Shown here: piece by piece, positions 11,722 to 26,558 of the stretch | Layout: each line of letters begins with the position of its first letter | How positions within the stretch are numbered: position 1 is the first letter of the stretch | Assembly (NCBI RefSeq): GCF_003253435.1 | Contig: NZ_QKUB01000001.1 | Location: 106,749 to 170,748, forward strand | Source: Metamycoplasma auris | Lineage (GTDB): Bacteria; Bacillota_I; Bacilli_A; Mycoplasmatales; Metamycoplasmataceae | DNA length: 64,000 bases | Direction: 5' to 3' | The notes under the pieces: model-generated | Told to the model about the DNA's origin: nothing | Database searches by the model: none | The model's input: only the letters and a program-made list of their open reading frames with translations | Translations under genes and position numbers: made by a program

Positions 11722-14241
11722 ATGAAAAAAATAAATAATAGGAAATTTCTATTTCCAGTCTTTAGTATTTTTCTTTTGAGTACTCCTCTTGTTGCATTGT
11801 CATGCAAAAAGAATGAAACCAATAACTTAGATGGCAATCTAAAATGAGATCCCTCCTATTCAGATAAAGAATTTGATTATGACTATAGGAACTTAACATC
11901 TTCAAATAATATTGAAGATCATTTTGATCTAAACATTCAAAATCATCCAGATTCTAATATTAAAAATCTTAGTCCAGAAGAATTAAAAGAAAAAGAACTA
12001 TATATTACAATTACTCCTAAAAATAAAAATTTACTTAATAAGATTGATTTTCAAATTTCAAATGTGATTATTGATCATGATGAACTTAAGGATGACGAAG
12101 CAATAATTAATGTAATTTTTACTATTAAAAATACTAAGAAACAAGAAAGTTTTCAATATAGATTATTAGGTTTGAAAAAGTCACCAAATTCTTTAAATAA
12201 CACAAGATATCTTAAATCCTTAGGTAACAATAAAGATAAAATAAAAATAGCAAAATACATCAATTCCGATCAAAATCAAAGATTTAAAAAAGATAATGAT
12301 GAATATTTAAGCAATATAAAAGAATATCTTGAAAAATCCTTAGGAATAAAAGATTGAAGTGATTGAAGAAAGAATGTTAAAGCCTCAACAAATGCAATTA
12401 ATAAATTCAATCAAACTGCAGCGAAAATTGGTCAAGATAACTATGAAAATTTAGCCCTAAAAGGATTCAGTCTTCCTTCATATAATGAAAAAAATGAAGT
12501 CGAAGGGATTGAACTTTATGAAGGAAATGAATTAGGTAAGATGCCTTCTTGAATTGATTCTCTTGGTAAAAATGATGTTTATAAAACATCTGGTTTGGCT
12601 AGAAAAATTGTTAATGAAAAATACCTTGATATTGCTAAACAAACTTTTTCAATTAATCTAACAAGAAAAAACCTTTTTACTAAAGAAATTACTGAGTTAA
12701 CCAATAGTATTGAATATTGAAAGAAAGAAAATAAAGAACAAGAATTTAGGAATTTAATTAATCAAAAGATTGAAGAATTAAGAAAAAATAAAGAAATTCT
12801 TGCTTCTGAATGAGATGCAAGAATTAAAAATAATAGTGATTCAAGTCTAACTCAAGGATTACTTAAAAAGAAAAATGAAGAACTTGGCCAATATGATGCA
12901 AATATAAATCATTATACAAATCATACACTGCAAAAAGAAATTGAAATTCTTGAGAAAAAGGTGACTGAATTTAGAGCATTAGCTGCTGAAGATCGTTATA
13001 CTCTTTCTGAAAATGGAACAATGTGAATTTTAGATTACCAATTGAATGAAAATGGATATCCGACAAAATGATACTTTGGAACTAATTCACACGTTGCTAA
13101 AGCCCTAACGAAAGATTTAACTTCATTTGCAATTACAAAGATTGATAGTAATCTAAAAGTAGGGACTAACTTAAATGTTTCAAGATTAGATGATAATATC
13201 ACAACTTTTTATTTCAACAATAAAGATGCAATTAAAAAAGTTTTTGATGGAGTAGATTATTTAAAGGACAACCCTTCAAAATTCTTAATTCCTGAGCAAA
13301 GAGAAAAATACAAAGATTATGGCGCATTTACTGACTTTGCTGTCCTTGAGATTGATTTTACAAAGATAAATAATTTTAGTGCATTATCAAATGAAAATCT
13401 TGTTGACCAAAAATACCTACATCTAAAAGATAATAACTTTGCGCAAAATCTAGCAAAAGAAATTACAAACAATTATGCTAATAATAAAGACAAGCAAATT
13501 AAGTTTGTAAAAAACTCTTATTTAAAAGATTACAAAAAAATTGATTTTCCTCTGAAAGGAAAATTCAATAAAGATCAAGAATATTTATATGCAGTTGGAT
13601 GGCCGCAAAGTAGTGGTGATTTTTATTTAGATCAATACAAAGATGCTTTAGCACTTGAACAAGCAAGAATTAATTTTAGTCTTTGATTTAACTCAGAATA
13701 TGAATACTATGAATCAAAAATCAATCAACAAATATTTAATCTTGAAAACAAAAAAGATCAAGGAAACTTTTTATCTTACAATGTTGGTTATCGGACATTT
13801 TCTAATTTACCTGGGTTAGTTGATACATTTTTAGCAGTTCCTAAATTTGGTGATGGATTTTATGAGTTAGATGGCAAGAAATATATCAATATCTCATTAG
13901 GTTATATGCCAAGACGTTATGCTCCAGTCGCTGGTGCTTCAGGTTCTTCAATACGAAACCAAAATAATGAACTTGTTTCAATCTATTATGCGACAAATTC
14001 ATTTGGAAGAGTTGGTTTGTCAAGTGCATTCAGGTCTGAAGGATTTAATTATCAAGGTCTTTATGGACAATATAACCTGCCGCAATATGATCTAATTTAT
14101 GGTGGAGGAAAAGATCAAACTAAATCCTATAAAGATGAACTAAAGAAACTATATGGGGATGCTTTTAAAACCAATTTATTTGCAAATGGAATTAGTAAAG
14201 AAAATCCTGATTTTAAATTTAGTAATATCTTAACTTATTAA
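11722..14241 (+). CDS. Mycoplasma immunoglobulin protease MIP (DUF31 serine protease lipoprotein), copy 2
   Basis: An 839-residue lipoprotein, lipobox VALSC with Cys28. It has the same domain order as copy 1: N-terminal domain, charged coiled-coil region (about residues 310-430), then the protease domain with His457 (TNSHV), Asp538 (TDFAVLEID) and Ser740 (GASGSS). All three expected catalytic residues are kept, so both proteases look active. The start follows AAGGA at 11710-11714. It ends before a clear terminator. It differs most from copy 1 in the N-terminal domain and coiled coil and least around the active site. Confidence 0.88.
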
Positions 14242-14273
14242 GGATATAAATTAGAAGTTTTTTATTGATGTTT

Positions 14274-14302
14274 AATCATAGCTAAAGGGCTATGATTTTT
14301 TA
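14274..14302 (+). terminator. Intrinsic terminator after the second MIP
   Basis: AATCATAGC (14274-14282) pairs with GCTATGATT (14289-14297) and is followed by T residues. Confidence 0.85.
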
Positions 14303-14346
14303 AATTTGACAAAAAAATTTTATGACTTATTTTTTTAAAAAAAATA

Positions 14347-14355
14347 TGATATAAT
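14347..14355 (+). promoter_or_regulatory. Extended -10 promoter of rplJ-rplL
   Basis: TGATATAAT fits the TGnTATAAT extended -10 form. The TTGACA at 14306-14311 lies 38 bases upstream and is too far to be its -35. Confidence 0.65.
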
Positions 14356-14445
14356 GCTAACGCAATATATGAAGACAGTAACGGCCTAAAAAAAGCTTAA
14401 TTATGTTACCAAGTATGTGAAATGTTTTTGTTATTGCAATTTATT
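14356..14445 (+). ncRNA. L10-type ribosomal protein leader
   Basis: The 5' leader of rplJ can fold with a closing stem GCAATA (14362-14367) / TATTGC (14432-14437) and an inner stem AGTAAC (14377-14382) / GTTAC (14405-14409). The side GAAGACAGTAACGG resembles the L10-binding kink-turn region of Gram-positive L10 leaders as I remember them. Expected role: binding of excess L10(L12)4 lowers rplJL expression. Folding was judged by eye. Confidence 0.6.
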
Positions 14446-14467
14446 AATATTTAGTAAGGAGGAAAAA

Positions 14468-14965
14468 ATGAGTGCATTAAGAGATGCTAAAGTTTTAGTT
14501 GTAGATGAAATAGCAAAAAATCTTCAAGAATCAAAAGCGCTATATGTTGCTACATACAAGACTTTAGATGTAGCCTCACTACAAGTTATTCGTAGAGAAT
14601 TAGCTGCGCATGGTGTGCTTTTAAAGGTTTATAAAAACCGTTTAGTAAAGCAAGCGCTAAAATCTGATGAAAATGAATCTTTAAATGATTTCTTAGTTGG
14701 ACAAAATATTTTTGTGTTTGCAAAACAAGACGATTTAAGTTCACTAAAAGCTTTAGTTAAGTTTCAAAAAGATTTTCCTGCATTGGAATTAGTTGCCGGA
14801 ATTTATGAAAACAAAGTTGTTGATGCAAAAACTTTATTAGAAATATCCAAACTTCCTTCATATGAAGAATCACTTATGATTCTTGGAAACTCATTGCTTG
14901 CACCAATTAGAAATTTAGCTATCGGTTTAAATGAGTTAGTAAAACAAGGAAAAGTATCTGAATAA
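14468..14965 (+). CDS. rplJ: Ribosomal protein L10
   Basis: A 165-residue stalk-base protein that anchors L7/L12 dimers on the large subunit. The frame is open further upstream, but AAGGAGG (14456-14462) fixes ATG 14468, giving MSALRDAK and the normal L10 length. The upstream open part overlaps the structured leader and is not expected to be translated. rplL follows after 31 bases, as usual. Regulation by the leader described above is likely. Confidence 0.97.
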   Translation: MSALRDAKVLVVDEIAKNLQESKALYVATYKTLDVASLQVIRRELAAHGVLLKVYKNRLVKQALKSDENESLNDFLVGQNIFVFAKQDDLSSLKALVKFQKDFPALELVAGIYENKVVDAKTLLEISKLPSYEESLMILGNSLLAPIRNLAIGLNELVKQGKVSE

Positions 14966-14996
14966 TATAAACTAGAATTTAAGGAGATAATAAAAA

Positions 14997-15368
14997 ATGG
15001 CAAAATTAACAAAAGAAGAATTCGTTTCTGCGCTAAAAGAAATGAATATCAAAGAAGTAATGGAATTAGTTGAAGGACTAAAAGAAGAATTTGGTATTGA
15101 TCCTAGTGCTGTTGTAGCAGCCGCTGCTCCAGCTGCAGCTGAAGCTGTTGAAGAAAAAACATTATTTAATGTAACCCTAAAATCAGACGGTGGAAACAAA
15201 TTAGCTGTTATTAAAGCTGTTAAAGATATTTTAGGATTACCTTTAATGGATGCTAAAAAATTAGTAGAATCAGCACCAGTATTACTAAAAGAAAATGTTA
15301 AGAAAGAAGAAGCTGAAGAAATTAAAGCTAAGTTAGCTGAATCTAAAGCTGAAGTTGTTTTAGACTAA
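14997..15368 (+). CDS. rplL: Ribosomal protein L7/L12
   Basis: A 123-residue stalk protein that recruits translation GTPases. It has the N-terminal dimerisation helices, the Ala-rich hinge ([13 protein letters not shown]) and the C-terminal factor-binding domain ([11 protein letters not shown]). AAGGAG precedes the start. A terminator follows 13 bases after the stop. Length and motifs are standard. Confidence 0.98.
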   Translation: MAKLTKEEFVSALKEMNIKEVMELVEGLKEEFGIDPSAVVAAAAPAAAEAVEEKTLFNVTLKSDGGNKLAVIKAVKDILGLPLMDAKKLVESAPVLLKENVKKEEAEEIKAKLAESKAEVVLD

Positions 15369-15381
15369 TAAATTAAATAAA

Positions 15382-15407
15382 AAAACGAGCTTTTATAAAG
15401 CCGTTTT
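15382..15407 (+). terminator. Terminator after rplL
   Basis: AAAACGAGCTTT pairs with AAAGCCGTTTT around a short loop and is followed by a T-rich stretch. The stem is slightly imperfect (A opposite C). Confidence 0.8.
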
Positions 15408-15416
15408 TGTCTTTTT

Positions 15417-15443
15417 TATAATAGGTATATATGCGCATATATA
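15417..15443 (+). promoter_or_regulatory. -10 box and 18-bp palindrome in front of rpoB
   Basis: A perfect TATAAT (15417-15422) directly follows the rplL terminator T tract. Four bases later lies a perfect 18-bp palindrome, TATATATGC-GCATATATA (15426-15443), which would sit at or just after the transcription start. It could be an operator or a short RNA hairpin. Confidence 0.5.
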
Positions 15444-15509
15444 TGGGCAAAAAAAACATTAGTAGAATTCTAATAAACAAAAAATAAATAAATTTATATG
15501 AGGTTAGAT

Positions 15510-18500
15510 ATGAGTGATAAATCACAATACGTTTTAAGAAAATTTGGACCAATCACTGAACGTAGAGACTACTCAGTTAGTCAAAAAAAATTCGATACCC
15601 CAGACTTTTTAAAAATGCAAAGAGACTCAGTTGAACAATTTTTAAATGTAGGTGTTGAGAAAGAATTAAGAAACATATATCCAATTGAAGCTAGAGGAAA
15701 AGTTAAGATTGAATACATTGAAAACTCTGCAGTGTTTGAATATCCAAATAAAACCGAGTTCGAATCAATCAAAGAAGCAAAACAAAAAGGATCTTCTTAC
15801 ATTGGGAAATTAAAAGCAAGATTAAAACAAATTAATGATGAAACTGGTGAAGTAATTTCAGCAGAAGTAGTTTTTGCTGAAATTCCAATCATGACTTATG
15901 GTGGTTCATTTATTATTAATGGTTCTGAAAAAGTTATTGCTTCCCAATTAATTCGTTCAACTGGTGCATATTTTGGTGTAAACGTTAGAAACAAACAAGC
16001 TAACGATTTATTCAATAAGGTTGAAATTATTCCCCAAATTGGTTCATGAGTCGAAATATATCACAAAACAACCTCATCTAATCCTGACACAATTAAGGTT
16101 CATATTGATAAAAATAAATCATTCTTATTAACAACATTCTTAAAAGCACTTGGTTTTAGTGAAAGATCAATCAAAAGAATGTTCGGAGAAGTTCCAGAGT
16201 TAAATGAAACTCTAAAAAGAGATAAAACACTTGGAAATTCAGATGAAGAAATTACACGCGATGCACAAGAAACAATTTATCGTTTAATTAGAAAAGGTGA
16301 TAGAATGACTGCTGAATCGGCACGTAATTTGATTCCTCTAACTCTATTTAACGAAAAAAGATATAGTCTTACTGAAACTGGTCGTTTCACATTAAATCGT
16401 AAGTTAGATATTGGTGAAAGATTAGTTAATACCTATCTAGCTGAAGATTTATTAGATAGAGATGGTGTTGTAAGATATAACCGTGGATTGTTAATTAATT
16501 GAGATATTGCTAGAAAAATTGCTGAGGAATTTAGACTTGGTATTCTTCCTTTATGAAAATTACCTGACGCAACTCCTTTAATGTATGGAAATCAAATTGA
16601 AGTTAAAGGTAATGAAAACTTAGCGAATAGACTTTCAGTATCTAGAGTTTTTGTGTATCCTACTGAAAATGATTTATTAAATGACACAAATAAGATTCAA
16701 GTTTTAGGTAATGATCCAAATTCGAATGAAAACTTCTTATTAATTCCTGACTTAGTTGCAACAATTTCTTATTATTTTAACTTGCTTTCAAACATTGGAA
16801 GTGATGATGATCCGGATTCGCTTGTTAATAAAAGAATTGTTACAATTGGTGAGTTATTACAAAATCAATTTAGAATTGGACTTATTAAATTAGAAAAAAA
16901 TACACGTGAAAGAATTTCGACCAAGGAAATTTCTAAGATTACGCCAAAGAATGTAACAAATAATAAACCAATTTTTAATCAATTTAAATCATTCTTTAAT
17001 ACATCTAAGTTATCACAATTTATGGATCAATGTAACCCTCTTGCTGAAATTTCTAATAAACGTCGTGTAACATCACTTGGACCTGGTGGTCTAAATCGTG
17101 ATACTGCACAATTTGAGGTTCGTGATGTACATCCAACCCACTATGGAAGAATATGTCCAATTGAAACTCCAGAAGGTCCAAACATTGGATTGATTCTAAA
17201 TTTAGCATCATTTGCTGATATTGACAAATATGGATTTATTAAGACCCCATATTTCAGAGTTAAAAATAAGAAAGTTGATTTTTCTAATGTTCAATACTTG
17301 ACAGCAATCGAAGAAGCAGGATATACATTTGCACAATCAACAGTATCAATTAAAGACGATTTAATTGTTGATACCAATGTCATTGCTCGTCGTGATAATC
17401 AATATCTTGAAGTTCCTGCTTCAGAAGTTGATTATATTGACGTTTCAAACCGTCAAATGACCTCTATTGCAGCTTCAGCAATTCCATTCTTGGAAAATGA
17501 TGATGCTAACCGTGCACTTATGGGTTCGAACATGCAACGTCAAGCAGTTCCGGTATTATTCCCAGAAGTGCCTTTAGTAGCAACTGGTGTTGAAGCAGAT
17601 ATAGCTAAATTCTCATCAACAAATATAACTGCAAAATATGATGGAATTGTGAGTTATGTTGATGCTAATGTAATTAGAGTTAAAAGAAATGAATCAAGTA
17701 AGGTAGATTCATATTATCTAAGAACATTTGAACGTTCAAACCAAGGAACATTGATTCATCAAGTTCCACTTGTTAAATTAAATCAAGAAATTAAGGCAGG
17801 CGACTTATTGGTTGATGGACCATCCATGAAAAATGGTGAGATGTCACTTGGAAAAAATGTTTTAGTAGGTTTTACTACTTGACATGGATTTAACTATGAA
17901 GATGCTGTTGTTTTATCCGAAAGATTAGTTAAAGATGATGTTTATACATCAATTCATATTGAAGAACAAACAATCCAATTTAGACATTCAAAAGCTGGTG
18001 AAGATATACTAACTGCAGATATTCCAAACGTATCTAACTTTTCAAAACGTCACCTAGATGAAAATGGAATTGTAAGAGTTGGATCAGAAGTGTCAGCCGG
18101 AGATATATTAGTTGGTAGAACATCACCAAAAGGTGAGGAAAACCCTACTCCTGAAGAAAAACTTATGGCAGCCATTTTTGGTCAAAAAACTGCATCTAGA
18201 AAAGATACATCTCTAAAAGTTAAACATGGTCACAATGGAACCGTTGTTGCTGTAGACGTTTTAAGTCGCAAGATGGGTGATGCTCTAGAAGATGGAATTG
18301 AACAAATAGTTAAGGTTTCTATTGCACAAAAAAGAAAAATTAAAGTCGGTGACAAAATGGCAGGGCGTCATGGAAACAAAGGTGTTGTATCGATTGTGCT
18401 TCCTGTTGAAGAAATGCCATATTTAGAAGACGGAACACCACTTGACATTGTTTTAAACCCACAAGGGGTACCTTCACGTATGAATATTGGACAAGTACTT

Positions 18501-19099
18501 GAATTACACCTTGGCTTAGCTGCTAAAAAATTAAATACAAAATTTGTAACACCAATTTTTGATGGAATTACACATAATCAAATTAAAGAAATTTTAGAGG
18601 AAGCAAATATTGCTCCATCAGGAAAACTAACTGTTTATGATGGAAGAACAGGCGAACCTTTTGATCAACCAATATCAGTTGGAATCATGTATTACTTAAA
18701 ACTTTACCACATGGTTGATGATAAGATGCACGCACGTTCAGTTGGTCCATATTCTTTAATTACACAACAACCTCTAGGGGGGAAATCCCAAAATGGGGGT
18801 CAAAGATTTGGGGAAATGGAAACATGAGCAATTGAATCTTATGGAGCTTCAAATCTATTACAAGAATTTCTAACTTATAAATCAGATGACATTAATGGAC
18901 GTAACCAACTATATAATGCTCTTGCAAGAAAAACTAAACTACCACAACCTGGTATGCCTGAATCATTCAATGTTTTAGTACATGAGTTAAAGGGTTTAGG
19001 AATGAAACTTGAAGCAATTGATGATGCAGATGATAGTAACATTGATAAAGAAAGAGTTGATACTAAGTACCAACAAGATTGAGATGGAGGAGTTGAATA

Positions 19100-19100
<1 letters not shown>
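15510..19100 (+). CDS. rpoB: RNA polymerase beta subunit
   Basis: A 1196-residue beta subunit. Start ATG 15510 ([19 protein letters not shown]) is preferred over the in-frame ATG 15498, because GAGG at 15500-15503 lies six bases before it. The rifampicin-site block LSQFMDQ...KRRV...LGPGG is present, with Asn516 where E. coli has His526. Later conserved blocks include [12 protein letters not shown] and GRHGNKGV. At least eight TGA encode Trp. rpoC overlaps the stop by one base. Confidence 0.98.
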
Positions 19101-23569
<4,469 letters not shown>

Positions 23570-23588
23570 TAATAAATACTCAAACTAA

Positions 23589-23622
23589 GAGACATAAGAA
23601 ACCCTTATGTTTCTTTTTATTT
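23589..23622 (+). terminator. Terminator after rpoC
   Basis: GAGACATAAG (23589-23598) pairs with CTTATGTTTC (23604-23613), with one wobble pair, followed by TTTTTATTTT. Confidence 0.8.
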
Positions 23623-23646
23623 TGTTAAATAAAAGGTATAAGTATT

Positions 23647-23744
23647 TGGTATAATTCTTTACGTTACTTATAGAGTAACCATTCCAAACCGGTTTCCAAA
23701 CTTTTTAAGTACCCTAAGGATGTGACAAAATATAAGGAGTTTAA
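23647..23744 (+). promoter_or_regulatory. rplU promoter (extended -10) and structured leader
   Basis: The extended -10 TGGTATAAT is at 23647-23655. The leader then contains a hairpin GTTACT (23663-23668) / AGTAAC (23674-23679) and a palindrome AAACCGGTTT (23686-23695) before the SD AAGGAG. An L21-type autoregulatory leader is possible, as known upstream of rplU in other Gram-positives, but I cannot confirm the consensus. Confidence 0.5.
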
Positions 23745-24047
23745 ATGTTTGCAATTATTGAAACAGGTGGAAAACAATTAATTGTTAAAAAAGGCGATGT
23801 TATTTTCATTGAAAAAATTGAAGGTAATGTTGGAGATGTTGTTACATTTAACAAAGTTTTAGCAATTGAAAGCAAAATTGGTACACCTTATTTAGATGAA
23901 GTTTCTGTTTCTGGAATTATTGAAAAACAAGGTAAGGCAAAGAAAATTGTTGTTTATAGACATAATGCAAAATCAACACACAAACGTAAATTAGGACACC
24001 GTCAACCTTATACAAGAGTACAAATTACTGAAATTAAGGAGAAATAA
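23745..24047 (+). CDS. rplU: Ribosomal protein L21
   Basis: A 100-residue large-subunit protein that binds 23S rRNA near L20. It starts [11 protein letters not shown] and contains the basic [15 protein letters not shown] end, both typical. SD AAGGAG precedes the ATG. rpmA begins two bases after the stop, so the prp (ysxB) protease gene that lies between L21 and L27 in many Firmicutes is absent. Confidence 0.97.
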   Translation: MFAIIETGGKQLIVKKGDVIFIEKIEGNVGDVVTFNKVLAIESKIGTPYLDEVSVSGIIEKQGKAKKIVVYRHNAKSTHKRKLGHRQPYTRVQITEIKEK

Positions 24048-24049
24048 CC

Positions 24050-24307
24050 ATGGCACATACGAAATCTGGTGGAACAACTTCGAATAGTAGAGATTCGGCT
24101 GGTAGAAGACTTGGTGTTAAAGCAACTGATGGACAATTTGTGAGTGCAGGAAGCATTATTTATAGACAAAGAGGTACAAAGATTTTTCCAGGCAACAATG
24201 TTGGTAGAGGAAAAGATGATACCTTATATGCTTTAATTGATGGAATTGTAAAATTCGAAAACAGAATAAACCGTAAGTTTGCATCAGTGTATGCAAAAGA
24301 AAAATAA
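24050..24307 (+). CDS. rpmA: Ribosomal protein L27
   Basis: An 85-residue protein whose N-terminus reaches the peptidyl transferase centre. It starts directly with [16 protein letters not shown], as in proteobacteria, and lacks the Firmicute-type N-terminal extension ending in a FF motif that Prp removes. AAGGAG lies before the ATG within the end of rplU. A strong terminator follows. Confidence 0.97.
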   Translation: MAHTKSGGTTSNSRDSAGRRLGVKATDGQFVSAGSIIYRQRGTKIFPGNNVGRGKDDTLYALIDGIVKFENRINRKFASVYAKEK

Positions 24308-24322
24308 TTGTAATTTATAATT

Positions 24323-24352
24323 GTAAGTTCAAATTAGAACTTACTTTTTTTT
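24323..24352 (+). terminator. Terminator after rpmA
   Basis: A perfect 8-bp stem, GTAAGTTC (24323-24330) / GAACTTAC (24337-24344), loop AAATTA, then eight T. Confidence 0.92.
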
Positions 24353-24459
24353 ATAAATTCTTTTTAAAATGAAAATCTTAAAAAAGATTAAAATAAGACT
24401 ATTTCTTTTAAATTAATTTATTAATTTAAAAAATAGTATGGTATTTTATATTTTTCTTA

Positions 24460-24465
24460 TATAAT
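24460..24465 (+). promoter_or_regulatory. Probable -10 box of the F1-like ATPase operon
   Basis: TATAAT lies 66 bases before the first gene of the operon in a highly AT-rich stretch. No clear -35 is seen. Confidence 0.45.
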
Positions 24466-24530
24466 AATTGAATTATTTTTAATATATAGCATAAACAAAA
24501 CTTTAATTAAGATTAAAAAAGGGGTAAAAA

Positions 24531-24992
24531 ATGAAAAAGAAACCCGAAATTTCAATTGATAGAAATAAAGAAAAAATTCTTTTTTTTATGGAAGAAAATG
24601 GAATATTAAAAAAAAGTAATTTTATTGATTACAAGAAATTCATCTCAACAATTTTATTGAAATCAAAATTAAGTCAAAATGATAATGACGTAATAAGTTT
24701 TCTATCTAAAATTAAAGAAACACTAAATAATTATTTACCATTAGTTTTAAAAAATATAGTAATTGATTTTGAACTTAATAATAAATTTAGTTTTGATAAG
24801 AAAGTCCCATTTATCTTGGAAACCAATGATAAGATTGAGTCAAATAATCAATTCGAAAAAACATTTAATGAAGAATTAAATCATTTAATTAAAGCAAATT
24901 ATTATGTCGAATTTTTACCTAATTTAATCTTATATTTTTCATCTAATTCACAAAATCTAAGAATATATGTTAAAAAAAGTTATTTTAATTAG
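24531..24992 (+). CDS. Unknown 153-residue protein at the head of the F1-like ATPase operon
   Basis: An Asn/Lys/Ile-rich protein with no membrane segment, signal peptide or recognised motif. An AGGGG-type SD precedes ATG 24531. Only 18 bases separate it from the alpha-like ATPase gene, so the two are surely cotranscribed and may act together. It does not look like a gamma subunit, since the expected long N- and C-terminal coiled-coil helices are not evident. I do not recognise the family. Confidence 0.75.
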   Translation: MKKKPEISIDRNKEKILFFMEENGILKKSNFIDYKKFISTILLKSKLSQNDNDVISFLSKIKETLNNYLPLVLKNIVIDFELNNKFSFDKKVPFILETNDKIESNNQFEKTFNEELNHLIKANYYVEFLPNLILYFSSNSQNLRIYVKKSYFN

Positions 24993-25010
24993 TAGTAAGG
25001 AAATTTAATT

Positions 25011-26558
25011 ATGAAGAATATTTGCAGTTTAGAGGAATATAGTAAACCAAAAGTAACTTCAATCTTCAATTATATTATTGAAGTTCAGGGCAAATTTAAT
25101 TATGAACAATCTCAATTATTTGTTTGTGAAAGAGACAAAAGCATTAAAATGATTTTAATTAATGCTTCAGAAGATAAAGCCTACCTATTAGCAAATAATG
25201 AGAATAAAGAAATTAAAATTGATGATGTCATCATCCCAATTGAAAGTAGTGATGTTTTTACTTCCAAAGAACATTTTGGTAGTGTTATTGATGTTTTTGG
25301 AAATATTGTTTTACCAACAAAAAAAGAAATTCAAAAGCAAGATTCAGATCCACAAGGACCAGCATTTAAATTAGCACATCAATTAATGAGTGTAAAAACA
25401 TTGGATAAGCAATTATATACTGGTTTTACATTGATTGATTTATTGATTCCGATTGGAATGGGACAACGTGAATTAATTATCGGAGATCGTCAAACTGGTA
25501 AAACACATATTGCAATTAACGTAATTCTAAATCAAGCAAAGAGTAATACAAAATGTATTTATGTTGCAATTGGACAAAAGAAAGAAAGTATTTCTAAGAT
25601 CTATAACATTCTAAAAGAAAATGATGCCTTAAAAAATACAATCATTATTGATGCCCCAGCAACAAGTTCATATGAACAATATCTAGCGCCATATGTAGGA
25701 ATGGCACATGCTGAAAATATTGCGAAAGAAGATGATGTTATTATCATTTTTGATGATTTAACTAAGCATGCAAATATCATTCGTGAAATTGCACTATTAA
25801 CTGATAAACCAGTTGGAAAAGAAGCAATGCCAGGAGATATTTTCTTTGCTCATTCACAACTTCTTGAAAGAGCAGGTTCATTTAAGGACAAAAAAACAAT
25901 TACTGCATTACCAATATTGCAAACAGTCGATGGCGATATTACATCCTTAATTGCATCAAATGTTATTTCTATTACAGATGGGCAAATTGTAACAAGTGCT
26001 GATTTATTTTCGCAAGGTATTTTACCTGCAATTAATATTAATCTCTCAGTATCAAGAACCGGTTCATCAGTACAAAATAGAATCATGTCAAGAGTGGCCT
26101 CTGAGGTAGGAAAAACATATAGACAATATAAGAGACATTTAAAATTAGCAGCATTAGATTATGAGTTAAATAAAGAAACTGCTGAACTTCTTTATAAGGG
26201 TAAAATGATTGATAAAATGTTCATTCAAAAAGGTTATTCATTATATTCAACTAAATTTGTTTTCTTGATGTCAAAATTAATTTCTTGAAGCATTCTGAGA
26301 GGAATTAAAGAAGAAGAAAAAGCCTTAAGATTTATCAATCTATTAATTGAAACAAACGCTGATGCAAAAGCTACATATGATTTAATCCAATCAACTACAG
26401 ATTATGATGATAAACTTATTAGAGATTATTTTGCTTATTCATTGAAACAATATTCAAATTACATTGGTCTAGATTGAAAAGTCGAGTATGAACATGAATT
26501 TGTGGAATTTGAGAATTCTTATTTAGATGAAATTGCAAGAAAATTAGGAGATAAATAA
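25011..26558 (+). CDS. F1-ATPase alpha-subunit-like protein
   Basis: A 515-residue protein of the alpha/beta F1 family, closest to alpha. The P loop GDRQTGKT is at residues 158-165, followed by a Walker B region (DVIIIFDDLTK), the alpha-type block GKEAMPGDIFFAHSQLLERA, and VSRTGSSVQ, which holds the alpha arginine that reaches the beta site. Compared with housekeeping AtpA, the N-terminal barrel and C-terminal domain are strongly diverged. The gene reads through TGA at 26286 and others. Its stop overlaps the beta-like start (TAATG). No gamma, delta, epsilon or F0 genes are adjacent. Confidence 0.88.

Noticed and set aside
14306..14311. TTGACA as the -35 box of the rplJ promoter
   Set aside because: It is 38 bases from the TATAAT at 14350, far beyond usual spacing. 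The box has an extended -10 instead.
14417..14467. Upstream start of L10
   Set aside because: The frame is open upstream, but the segment overlaps the structured leader and has no SD. AAGGAGG fixes ATG 14468.
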